A stretch of DNA of 64,000 bases, from assembly GCA_963969595.1 (NCBI GenBank), contig OZ018412.1, positions 1,862,501-1,926,500 on the forward strand, in the 5' to 3' direction. Origin of the DNA: Neckera pumila. Its lineage: Eukaryota > Streptophyta > Bryopsida > Hypnales > Neckeraceae. Shown one piece after another: positions 24,410-34,690 of this stretch; positions within the stretch are counted from its first letter, which is position 1; each line of letters opens with the position of its first letter. The translations under genes were made by a program, and so were the position numbers. The notes beneath the pieces were generated by a model. The model searched no databases, was not told where the DNA came from, and was given only the letters and a program-made list of their open reading frames with translations.

Positions 24410-25909
24410 CTATTCATATGAATGTCGAAAATGTTCATCAGGTACAGGCCAACAAAAAGTATTGCAGAACCGATTGATGATGTGGGCTAAACCGCCTGTG
24501 TTCTCCAGGCCTTCTTGACAAGGCCGCTCCAAATAATCTTGAAACGCTAACGCCAATGTGTGGTAGCTGAACTTGCTCATACTGTCCGTTTCCATGTTCA
24601 ACTTCTAGTACTCGTCGGACATGCAGTCCCCGTTGATTCGCCGAGCTAATTTGCAAACCGCATATTCCTCCGATGCACGTGACAAACTTGGAATGATAAT
24701 CGCATCTCCATTTCTCTCGTGCAGATATGCTATTTTGGGATTCAACCACCACCTCCGAGACAAAGCCTCCTTCATGTCACTTGTTGAAGTGAACACATAT
24801 AAAGATTTCGGCGGTTCTGCTGCTAAGGTAGTCATTCCCCAATCGCAAACTCCAATGTACATACGTGACTCTTCTTCTGGAAAGTGAAACATGATGTTGT
24901 CTGGAGAGATATCATTGTGAAGATGTCCTGCATCGTGCACTGCTCGCATGATGTGTAGTAATGTCGATGCAAGCTCCGTCCGTTTCTTTCTAAACCGAGC
25001 TAGGTGGAAAGCGTCAATCGTCTCTACATCCGTTGGATTTCTATACATCAAGTGAACATGTATGTTGTCTGCAATAGAGCGATCAAGGTTCAGCATCTGT
25101 CGTAGTGTTCCGCCGTTCAACTAATACGAGTACCCTTCATACTTTGTTGCATGAACAGCAGCAAACCGTATAACTCCAACATGTAGAATTCTCACTGCCA
25201 TTGACTCATTCTGGTGTTCCAATTTTGCAAGCTCAGGATGTCTGATGTGTTGGTTGGATATCTTTGCTGCAAATTCCCAATAATTAGGAATCTTTGGACA
25301 ACCCTCAATCCTGACCCTCTGAATTGTCTCATACCCGCCCTTCCGGACTTCTTCGTCTTGCGGAATCACTCTTGCCGTGTTAGGAAGTGCTATGAGATGT
25401 CGTCTACCCTTACCCAATTCAACAACTCCATCATCGCTTTTCCACCAATACAGAGACCCTCGTCTATTCTGGCTCTTTACGAACGGAGCAGAACGGCTAA
25501 CAAACAATTCAGCTCTGAGAATCACTTGCTCAAAGGCTTCATCACCTACACGGTGACACTTCTCATACTTTACTAAGGTGTCCTTTGCATTCCACAATGA
25601 ATCTTGGACCCTATTTGTCAAGAATTGGTTGAAGCCCCTCTTGTCTGTCTCTTGTTGCCATTCCGGAATGTTGACTACAACCATGAATCGTTTCCACATA
25701 TCTACCTTGAATTTCTCCGGACCCTCTTCACCGTACCGAATATATTTGGTATGTAGGGACATAGTGCTTTCCGTCTCATAGAAGTCGACTGTGCATTTGA
25801 TCAAAAAAGATTTCAATGCATAAGAAGGTTGCTCTTTATCGGGCGCATTGCTCAATGGGCGCTCATGTTCCTTGTGCTTTCTCTTCGCTGCCTTCTTTGT
25901 TCGCACCAT
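24410..25909 (-). pseudogene. Repeat-borne protein-kinase-like gene with in-frame TAG codons
   Basis: Starts at ATG 25907-25909 (MVRTKKAAKRKHKE, a basic N-terminus that could be a nuclear signal). One frame continues to 24,410 with two internal stops, TAG at 25121-25123 and TAG at 24605-24607. The kinase-like core has the GGTLRQML hinge region just after the first TAG (residue 264 on), then a catalytic-loop-like HNDISPDN (Asp333, Asn338) and DWG in place of DFG (356-358). Upstream, WEFAAK near residue 220 is a candidate for the VAIK lysine, but the N-lobe glycine loop is not clear. Both stops would be glutamine codons after a single T-to-C change. The gene is preceded by a promoter-like block and a GGCGGACGG array. 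It is probably a decayed gene carried by a repeat family; active phosphotransfer is unproven. Confidence 0.65.
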
Positions 25910-26109
25910 CGTGATGGACTTCTTTGTATGAATGAATATTTTGAAAATCCCAAAGAACTTTGCTTCCAAAGACAATTACCCCAAAGTTTGAAAAAAAAGC
26001 AATAAGACGCCCTCCAAATCTTGACTTCTGTTTTCCCTTGGAAAGGAACCAATGGAGACCTAAGTCATGCTTAAGCCACCAAGCTTTCCGCTCCGCTCTT
26101 GCAAGATGC

Positions 26110-26165
26110 AAGGGAGAAAACAAAAGTGAGGAGCGGACGGGTCGTCCGCCCTCTTATAGTCAAGC
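26110..26165 (-). promoter_or_regulatory. Promoter-like block of the kinase-like gene
   Basis: Read on the minus strand: TATAAGAGGGCGGACGACCC, then TCCTCACTTTTGTTTTCTCC. The TATA motif is about 245 bp before the start ATG. The same order (TATA, GGACG, pyrimidine-rich TCA-TTTTC) occurs before the genes at 55,571 and 49,709. Confidence 0.55.
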
Positions 26166-26515
26166 GGACGGCAAGGCGGTCGGACGACGCCGCATCGGAC
26201 GGCCCAAATGAGGCGCGCGGTCCGCCGTCCGCAAGATCCCACGGTCCGTGAGCCAAGTCGGACGGAGATTGCGCGCGGTTTGACGGCAGGTCGACCGCTC
26301 GGATGGGGAAACGGACGCAGCGGGACTCCTCGGACGGCTTTGGCGGACGGAGGGGTACTTCTCGGACGGCTGCCTGCGGACGGAGGGGGACTGGTCGAAT
26401 GGTTGCCTGCGGACGGAGGGGATTGGGCGGACGAAGGAGGGCGGACGAAGGGGGGCTACTCAGACGGCAGGTGCGGAAGGCGGACGGCAGGTTCCCGTCC
26501 GCCGTTTGCCACTTT
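26130..26515. repeat. GGCGGACGG array 2
   Basis: Dense GCGGACGG, CTCGGACGGC and GCGGACGGAGGGG words, mostly in one orientation, upstream of the kinase-like gene. From 26,515 the sequence changes abruptly into AT-rich TTAA-family sequence. Confidence 0.75.
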
Positions 26516-27355
26516 GAGAAAGTGATTCTCAGAGCAAAATTATGGACTAGTTTTATTTTGGAGCAATCTAAGTAAGTTTTTCAAAAAATTACTTATCAAA
26601 ACTAGAACTCTATTTTTAATGCAATTTTAAAATTTTTTAAATTTTATGTTCTGGATAGGGTTACATTTTCTTTCTACAACAATCCTCACCATTGGGATTA
26701 TTATATTTCAATTGTATTTCAATTGCATTCCAAAGAAAACAACAATTTTGTTTTCTTGTTCAATTTTGGATATACTTGTACTGAACAATTTTTCAAAGAA
26801 TGAAGACCAATTTTTTCTTTCTTGATTTCTTTATTAGACTCTAAACTCAATCCATCAGCATAGAAAATTTGAAATCTGAAATTGTAGTGCCCAAAAAATA
26901 ACACAAATGGAGATTACAGTTATCTAAAATTGCAAGACAACAACCCAAAAAAAATTCTTTGAAAAATTTGAATGCTAATTTCTTCTAAGTTCTAATCGGT
27001 ACGGTAAAATTTCATGAAATTTTTTCCACATCTTTTCAAATAAGGGAAGTATAAGATCCTATGGTTAGGGTTTTAGGGAGAACTGACAGCTATATTGCCC
27101 CGAGGTTTAACCTTCCAGAAAACATTGAAATTCATTGTTTCTCACATTTGATAAAATTTGCAATTTTTGAATTCATATTCGCTATCACAGGCCTCGAATT
27201 AGTTACAAAATGTGAAGAAATATAAAATTAAAGTGGCACAAAATAGGAGGCAATTTTCACATTTATCCTTTCGCATGGCAATAGAGGGGTCAATATCCAA
27301 AATGGTAGTTTTATGTCATTTTGGGCAGAATAGTTGCTTTGGGACTTCATAGGTT
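26516..27355. mobile_element. TTAA-family element, copy H, 5' part missing
   Basis: Starts within the family at the AAAATTATGGACTAG block and runs in family order (CCTCACCATTGGGATTA, then TAGGGAGAACTG...), ending near GGGACTTCATAGGTTCAAA, an eroded CTTTAGGGGTTAA end. The missing 5' third is replaced by GGCGGACGG array 2. Confidence 0.5.
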
Positions 27356-27920
27356 CAAATGTTTTATTGACGTCAACATAATTATCCCTCCATCAATCCA
27401 ACCTCTCCCAATTTCATCATGCATATCAAATCCCCCCCCTCCCCCCCAAAAGGGAAGTTCAGCTTGAATGTTGTTATATGTTTTTTATGGTAACTTCATT
27501 GCATTTATGGACAAACATTGATGATGAATTCTTCTACTTTGATTGCCTACATATGTAGCAATCACATATCATTTATTCAATTCAAATGTACAAAATTTTA
27601 TATTCATCATCCATGCACTATTGCACATTGACATTCACATGGCAAAAGAATACATTCAGTCCAATGCAATATTCATTATCAAAAACTCCACGAATTATAC
27701 ATCAATGGTTTGCAATAATAGTGCTAAATACACTAACCTACTAATCTACTACTCTACGTACACATTGTGATGTATTGTGTTTTCTTCAAAACTCAAAAAT
27801 AACTCCGTAATACTTACCATCATCACATTACTACGCTTGCCACATTCTATAATTTTATGGCAGCTAATTACAATCACTGGACCGTACTGTGCAAGAGTGC
27901 CTACAATAGTCCAACATACT
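27356..27920. other. AT-rich spacer
   Basis: Contains a C-rich run at 27434-27449. No frame or repeat recognised. Confidence 0.4.
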
Positions 27921-29207
27921 TCACTTGGAATCTGAATCGGTGTCATTTCCCTGAGTTGGGGCGGTAGACCCCGACTCATAAACTCTGAGATATGGTCCTC
28001 CACCGTAGGTGTCTCTATGTCTGGTTGATGGACCTTCTTGTCCATAATTTCCGTAGTAAGGACCTTCAAAAGTTGGAGGGGGAACTGGAAGATTTTGTTC
28101 GGACGGTCCTCCAGTTGAACCACCGGTATCATATCTTCCATAATGCCCATACAAACCACCTGGAATACGCCCCGAATTGTACTACAACCCGCCCTCACTA
28201 GAAGGAGTATAGTGCATGGTTCCATGGCTCCCTCCTCCGCTACGAGAGCCAATTTGAGGGTTGTTATTGTAGTATGAACCATGGCCCCCAGCTTGTGGAT
28301 CACGTGCACCACGTTCACGTTCATATGATCCATGATGTTCAAGATGTGCATATGAACCACCTGCACTGGATTCAGAATAGTACTGTGAGCCCCTTTGGCT
28401 AGAATCACCTGCAGTGGATCCATAATAGTATTGCGAGCCCCTTTGGCTAGAATCACTGCAACGATATGACCCATGTTCCCCTTGTTGTCGCCCACGGTCT
28501 TCTAGACTCCTACGCGTTGCTTTTTGCAATTGTTGCTCATACTCAATGTCTTCTCGGCTTTCCTTACGCTCGTGCCTCTCTACAGGTGTCACACGTGTTG
28601 CACCCTCATCATCATTGTTGTTGTCGTCTGAGTATTCATCCTCGGCATCCCGCATCACTGTTGCAAGAAATCCAAACTGCCCTCGATTAGACCACTTTAG
28701 CATGCAATCGCTTAGTTGAGTCTAGCTTGTATAAATAGTTGCTTCACTGCGATTCAAATTGGTCACCGATTTTCCATAAATGGTGCACCAATCTACATCT
28801 TTGTGGAGTACAATCTCCGCCCAAACCATGGCCATGTTGGAATAGTTCATGATATTCGATTTGGAGTCACGTATATTAGCATTCCGCGTTACTTCATTGT
28901 ATTAGTGGATGAAGTGTTTGCTCAAGCACAACGACTGTGCACCTACCCAATGGCGCATTCTTTTGGCCAAATTTTGGCGAGGTGCGTCATTTTTACGTAC
29001 TTCTTGCACGTAGTGCAAGACCAAGTTTTTTTGGATGACGACTCCCATCTTCTTTCCGCTACAAACCTCATATTCACTATTTTGGGAGTTTTCCAGTGAA
29101 ATGGGAGTCTTTTGCCAATGACATGGGAATCTCTGGAGACATATAAGTGGGAAAGAAAGAAGAATTTCAACTAAACAACACCTAAAATGGAATGCAACGG
29201 CACCCAA
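27921..29207 (-). pseudogene. Repeat-borne gene of unknown function with Gly/Ser/Tyr-rich tail, three in-frame stops
   Basis: One minus-strand frame runs for 429 codons from 29207 to a TGA at 27921-27923. It is interrupted only by TAA (28902-28904), TAG (28722-28724) and TAG (28182-28184). The middle part (SDCMLKWSNRGQFGF, then EDEYSDDNNNDDEG) leads into a charged segment and repeats such as SSQRGSQYY. The tail is rich in Gly, Ser, Tyr and His (YGHYGRYD). No start codon is clear, so the 5' part may lie in another exon or be lost. I do not recognise the family; a low-complexity tail of this kind suggests a disordered or RNA-binding region, which is inference. All three internal stops fit former CAG/CAA codons. 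Confidence 0.55.
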
Positions 29208-30063
29208 AACGAGTTTGGAAATGAATAATCCACAAATGATGTGCAGAATTTGCAGTGTGCATTACTATTAATTTGAAAAAGTCATCAAATGTACACGTAT
29301 TTGTCACATTTTCACTATCCAAATCCGAGACTTAAGCAAAGAAATTACAAATAACACCATTCATAGGTCCACTGTAAACACTTGCACGAGCCGCACTTGT
29401 TATTTAAGCGCTTCCAAGAGAATCAAGTGTTGTCCATGCAAGTGTTTAGAGTGGATCTGGAAATAATTTGTTTTTGTAATTTCCATACTCACAATCTAGT
29501 CAAAATTAAGCATTCACATTTGTACCATTACACTCCTGGCAGCAAAATATCACATCACCACCACTCGTGTTAGGCACTACAAATAGATTATTTGAGAAGA
29601 TGAGGCCATGGTAATTGGAGAATGAAGTGGATGCTGAACTATTGACCTGATTCAGGGCACAAACATTATAGAAACAAGTCCTCCAGATGCCACTCTAGCA
29701 CTCTCAGAAATCGCACCCCACACGTTACCGTTTGGAGTGTCATTTATGGATGTGCTTAGAGCGACGCCTAGAGGTTTTGTTCCTATATTACTTGTATCCT
29801 GATCCAGGTCAAAGTTCAGCATCCACTTCATTGTTTAGTTATCATGACCTCATCTTCCCAAGCTTCTAGTTGCATGACTATCACGAGCAATGAAGATGTG
29901 ATATTTTGACAACCCGTTTTGTAACATTTTCCCAGCTTGCATTGCTCACAATGTACGGAAGAGCCCTGTGTAAGATGTACCATGCCGAATAGTTCTCCAA
30001 GAACTCTATACATTCCTACCTTCTATCTACATCTCTAGAAAATCTAGTGTAATCTACTATGAA
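29208..30063. other. Spacer, nothing recognised
   Basis: No convincing frame, repeat or signal on either strand. Confidence 0.4.
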
Positions 30064-30645
30064 CTATGTGCTGTGTCCTTTAGCTTTTCCAAGGCCTTCA
30101 AAATTTCGGGTCCATGACTGTATCCCTTCCTTGGCAATCGTCTCGTCTTGGCGCAAGTGTTCCCTCTGCTGTGCTAGTAATGACCTCCGCTCCCACGAGT
30201 CCCAACTTCGAGCTGAGGATTGACTACAGGATGGCCCATCACGTCTTCTCTTCAAAGTCTTCCTTTGAGTCGATGCACGTTGCTGCGGAACCAACGGCGG
30301 AAGAACTGACTGGGGAACAATTTTTGGGTGTGGTTCTGGGACATCCAACTTCACTTTTGGTGCAGACATTGGATAATTGGCATCTCCATAGAGCTTCCTT
30401 TGCGTCCCTCTATCGGAGGCAGTTGGTGACCCTGATGAATGTCGATCTCCCCTGGAGCGCAAAGCAGATGGCGAGCATGAAGCAGGCAGGCGCGGTTTGC
30501 GCTCGGGAGGGCTGTCTACCACCCCGTCCTTGATTGACTTCATAGAAAAGTCCATGGTAGAATTGAGCATCGGCGCCAAGCACAAGAAGTTCCCTGTACT
30601 AAGTATCACGTACTGCCCATAGTCGAGGATGGAGTCTGCCAAAGC
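30064..30645 (-). pseudogene. 3'-terminal exon of the FCP1-like element gene
   Basis: An acceptor (GCTAG) at about 30,646 opens a frame reading ALADSILDYGQYVIL and continuing about 190 codons to TAG 30064-30066. It is basic and Ser/Arg/Pro-rich (QRKTLKRRRDGPSCS) with a Gln-rich end. It is separated from the FCP1-like exon by a spacer carrying four palindrome copies. Being the last exon of that gene is inferred from position, strand and the splice signal. No domain recognised. Confidence 0.45.
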
Positions 30646-30791
30646 CTAGCATGGCAGAGCAGCATCCGATCTTGGAGACGTTGATCTATCCCTCACCTAA
30701 AAGGATAAGGAACCAAGTTAGCAGACATTCATAGTGGTCCACATTTTAGGAGTCCTTGGTCTAGAAGAAGAAGGTTGGCTGGCCTTACATA

Positions 30792-31019
30792 TTAGCGCGA
30801 CTCGAGCTGAAATGGAATTGACCGATAAGCACTGACAACTAAGCCAGTGGTAGCTACATATCAGCGCGACTCGAGCTGAATACGCAAGGGACTGAAAAGT
30901 TCTGACTATTAAGCCAGGAGATGGTACATATGAGCGCGACTTGAGCTGAACCGCAACGAAGTGAAAGCATCTGACTTATAAGCCAGCAGTTGCTACATAT
31001 CAGCGTGACCACAGCTGAA
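30792..31019. repeat. Tandem array of about 69-bp units each carrying the TCAGCGCGA palindrome
   Basis: Palindrome copies at 30792-30811, 30861-30880, 30931-30950 and 31000-31019 are spaced 69, 70 and 69 bp. The DNA between them repeats too (AAGCCAG...TACATA before each copy). The core is TCAGCGCGACTCGAGCTGA. Confidence 0.8.
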
Positions 31020-31039
31020 CTGCATACCTCTATAAGCAG

Positions 31040-31842
31040 GTCTAACTAACATTAGTTGACCCGCGGACCACCTCCATGAGTTTGTCGTACTCACGATGGC
31101 CCCTTTCCTCGTTGAGCATTTGCCTTCCAATTCTCTATTTCTTATCTTCTCGGAAGGACTTCAGCCCCACGTTGTGGTTAACGTGCAACTGCTGGAACCA
31201 AGGAAGCAGGACTGTAAGGAGGTACGTGTCCTTGTCCCCATTTCCTCGGCTAGTCCAGGAGTCTGACATAATAACGTTTTTCGGCTTATTCATGATGTGC
31301 TTGCGAGGGTTGTCGTCAACTATGACAGTATTTTCAGATGTAAAACTTCCTTTGGAGCCACCAAAAAGCAAATCCAAGTCCTTAAGATACAACTCTTTAT
31401 TAGTTCCGGGCTCTTTATATGAGCTTAACCTGCCGGCTCTATCCCTGCACTTAATGGTTCTGCAGGAGTCTTGTCCAAGGACCAGGAAAGGCAATTCTCC
31501 TTCCCGAAACAAGTAAGCGCAAATGTCCTCCATGGAGGACTTCTTCATGGAGCTCCACACTGAAACGATGGCTATTTTTTCTAACTCTATCAGAAATGTG
31601 GAGCAATTGGGCCGGACATACACAGCCTTAGGCCCCACGATCGCGCCAGTCGTGGCAGAGTGTGGCTTCGACTGCCGGTTGAATTCTCTCGAGGACCCCT
31701 TGGACTTCCAGTCCTTGCAGACACAAAGAATGCCATTGAGGTCCAGGACAACATTGATCCACTTCTTCGCCACCCCGGACCTCAATGGCCGATGCACGCC
31801 CTCGGACGATCCCTCAAGATCTACTGGAGGATTCGATTCCTC
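31040..31842 (-). pseudogene. FCP1/NIF-type HAD phosphatase-like exon
   Basis: HAD phosphatases of the FCP1 type use an N-terminal Asp nucleophile on phosphoserine substrates such as the RNA polymerase II tail. The exon begins after a TAG acceptor at 31,843 and reads WINVVLDLNGILCV: motif I is DLNG, with Asn at the usual second Asp, a variant I recall from some plant FCP1-domain proteins. Later come VYVRPNC, SVWSSM and IVDDNPRKH, which fit the rest of the fold. A single in-frame TAG at 31135-31137 interrupts a frame that otherwise continues about 30 codons (RIGRQMLNEERGHREYDKL). Catalysis is doubtful given the Asn and the stop. Flanking introns or spacers hold the palindromes. Confidence 0.6.
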
Positions 31843-31993
31843 CTATCAAACGAATGAATGCGTTGCCAGTTACAATCGTGAAACTGGTTGAATGCGGACG
31901 CTAATCACGCAAAATCATCTGAATTCAATGTCAAACGTGCAACGTGCAAATTCAGCAGAAATCTCACAACATAAGAGTGTATTGTACCTTTGC

Positions 31994-32200
31994 TCAAGTG
32001 CGTCCTGAAAGTTGATCATCATCCTCTCGAGTTGATGGTGCCACATCCGGAACTGACACATCCTCACCTACCTCTATGGATTGGACCGGACCTGGCCAAG
32101 TGTCATCCTTGTCGGAAGTGCCCGCCGTCGATAGCAGATCAGATTCAGAGGAAGGAAATTGACATACTTCGGGCAACATTTGGAGATTTACAGAGCCTAC
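31994..32200 (-). pseudogene. Acidic linker exon between the Pro-rich and FCP1-like exons
   Basis: The minus-strand frame reads SSESDLLSTAGTSDKDDTW and SVPDVAPSTREDDDQLSGRT, then TGA 31994-31996, then AK and a possible donor GTACAA. The TGA would be CGA (Arg) after one T-to-C change. Acidic and probably disordered. Assignment as an exon is tentative. Confidence 0.4.
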
Positions 32201-32388
32201 GATGCATGATTGAGGAAAACATTCTCTGTGAGAAATCTATATATTACAAATTTGAGTTCACAGATTACAAAATTGCGTTTTCCAAGTTCAAATACTAAGA
32301 CTATTCTATACACAATGACATGGGCAAGAAAACTCTAGCAAATAGTTCAGCTCAAGTCGAGCTAAAACTACACAACAACATTGAATGA

Positions 32389-33444
32389 TTATTGGGCACA
32401 ACCTGCTGGTGGATCTCCGGTGGGCAGGTCATCACATCCAGGTTCCACCTCAGAGGCATCCAGAGACAGGTTGTGCCCAACCACGATCTCTACTGTCTCT
32501 GTCGATGCCGTTACAACGCCAACAACTTCATGCTGCAGAGGTCCTTCCTGTTGCACTGTAGCTGAAGCAGGTTGGGCGGGGATGTCGTCTGCCGGAGGAA
32601 GAGGGTCAGGGACTGGTTCCACGGAGGGAAGAGGAGGTGGCCCTCTCCTTGCCTCTGACGACGCATTGTTGATGTTTGAACCAGAAGGCTGGCCTTGCAG
32701 TAGCAATGGCGGAGAGTGAGATGCAGGTGGCAGAGCTGCCATTGGTTCAGTTCCCACTCTGTTCATCATGAGCTGCATCATTTCTCTGTTATGCTTGGAC
32801 TCCTCCTTCATCCACTCCTGGTTTAGCCCCACCATTTCCTGGTTCTGCAGCCTTTCCCGTTCCATGTCTATCTTCAGCTGCGTCAACGCAAGCTCTTGCT
32901 GCTTCTGCGCCAACTCGTTCTGCCGTGCCATATTCGCCAACGACTCTGCATTTTGCTTTTGAATATCTGCCAACTGTTTGACCACACTTGTGATCGTGTC
33001 TCGTTTCCTCTTTTTCTGAGGTCGGGCAGCCGGAGTAGGAGTCCTTGGCATCTGGGACAACGGCGGTAGCATAGAGCTTGCGGAGGACCCCGGAACATCT
33101 TCTGATGGACGACTGGTCGGCGTTGGGAACTCATCCAACCCACCGAGCTCAATGGGGTCAACATCCTCCTCCTCCTCGTCGTCCTCTTCCTCTTCGGTCA
33201 GATCATCTTCATCGTCGATGATGGGAGGTGGCTGGCTGGAGCGGTGGCTGGCTGGAGAATCCTGACTGGACCTCAGTTTTCTCTTCGACGAGGAGGGTGT
33301 TGAACTTGGACCTGCAGCTCCATCCGCAGAGTACGCATCGTCAAGGAAATCCGCCTTGTTGAGTGTCATGGCCTTTGTGCAGATTTCCTCCCACCAGAAG
33401 GAATGATCCGACGGACTGCTTGCATAGACGTCTACGCAACTCAT
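32389..33444 (-). pseudogene. Acidic and coiled-coil exon of the element gene
   Basis: It starts at a CAG acceptor (33445-33447), reads MSCVDVYASSPSDHSFWWEE, and joins the previous exon in phase 0. An acidic block (DDEDDLTEEEEDDEEEEDVD) follows, then a Lys/Arg nuclear-signal-like KKRKRD. A Gln/Glu/Met-rich stretch of about 80 residues (AQKQQELALTQLKIDMERE) should form a coiled coil. Then a Pro/Val-rich tail runs to TAA 32389-32391. No enzymatic domain seen. A palindrome copy lies just beyond the end (32346-32366). Confidence 0.5.
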
Positions 33445-33762
33445 CTGCAGGAGATAGATAGGAGACATCAGAAACAAGTAATGGCAGATCAGCGTGACCC
33501 ACGCTAATACAACAAGAGGATTGCTTCAAAGTACCTAATGCTATCTCGCACTTCAGAGCGACCCACGCTAAAACAATAGGAGGGACTTTCGTTACTGATT
33601 AGTACTAGTACACTTCAGCGCGAGTTGAGCTAAACCGACCACTACAATCACCTACGACTATTTCCACAGCAAGAGATGGGTGAATTTGTTATCATTAAAC
33701 TGATCTGGCTGGAGCAGAGCATATTAGTGCAACTTGAGCTAATTTGCATCGACAGTACTCAC
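33445..33762 (-). other. Intron carrying four palindrome copies
   Basis: Donor GTGAGT (33757-33762) and acceptor CAG (33445-33447) on the minus strand join two exons in phase 0. Degenerate copies of the TCAGCGCGAGTCGCGCTGA palindrome lie at 33489-33507, 33552-33572, 33614-33634 and 33724-33742. Confidence 0.6.
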
Positions 33763-34623
33763 CATGGCAGCGCACGTCAGTTTTCCTCCAGCGAATCCGG
33801 AGAAGACACACTTCCCGAGATTGCAGAAATTCTTGACAAGCCACAAGTAGAATTCCATCCGCAATTCAGTGTTGTGTATCCGGTACTCAAGCTCACTGTA
33901 CGCGCGGGCCTTCATGTACCTTGCCGTTTCTGGGCAATGGAATTCAGGAGGAATTTCTACCTTCACACTGTTCTGAGTGCTCTGGAGAAACATCAACGAC
34001 ACCTTCTTCGGAGTCTTCGATGCTGCTTGATCTCCAAGGCGATCATTCTTCCCCGCGGAGTAGGTAGAGAAGTCGATGGCGTAGGAAGATAGAACCTCAT
34101 TGGACTCAACGAGTTTCAGAACCTGCATTAGCTCCTTCTCGTCTCCACAAATAAAAAACCATGAAGGAACTTCTTCAAGTGTTGGATTCTTCTTCTTGCG
34201 CAGCGATGTCATGACCTCCACAAAATAGGGGCTGTCGACAGTGGAGCTGTCTTTCTTCTCAATCCCGGGCAACGCCCTGAAGTCAATCACCCCGAGCGAT
34301 AGCCTTTTTGTAGTCTCCTCGGTCCAGGACTTAGCTGGCCAATCGTTATGATAGTTCTGGACCAAGTTGTAGGGCCGGTAATGACCTGTTGTGGTGGCCT
34401 TCACAAATTTCGATTTATGCTTGAGGAAGGCCTTGAAGAACTGATATGCCTCTTCTGAAAGCTCAGCACAGGTCTTGTTTTTTGACTTGACCTGCTTTGC
34501 CTTCCCAAAGTACGCCTCTCCAGGTCTGTCAAGGAGGATGTCCATGGTGGCTCTAGTGAATAACTTCTCATTCTTGAACGCTTTCCAATTTTCGGAAATT
34601 ACCTCGTTCCCCGAGTTCAACAA
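33763..34623 (-). pseudogene. Internal exon of the element gene, unknown domain
   Basis: About 287 codons reading NSGNEVISENWKAFKNEKLF at the start and FCNLGKCVFSGFAGGKLTCA at the end, with a clean donor. Protein-like throughout (WFFICGDEKELMQVLKLVES) but I do not recognise the family. The upstream join with the GQHS segment is not in frame at 34,62x-34,690, so a small indel or unseen intron separates them. Confidence 0.45.
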
Positions 34624-34690
34624 CCCCAGCTCTAGGTCTATACTGGTGCATCTCTTTCTTCACCAAGTGCTTCCGCTTCCGCCTCTCTAC

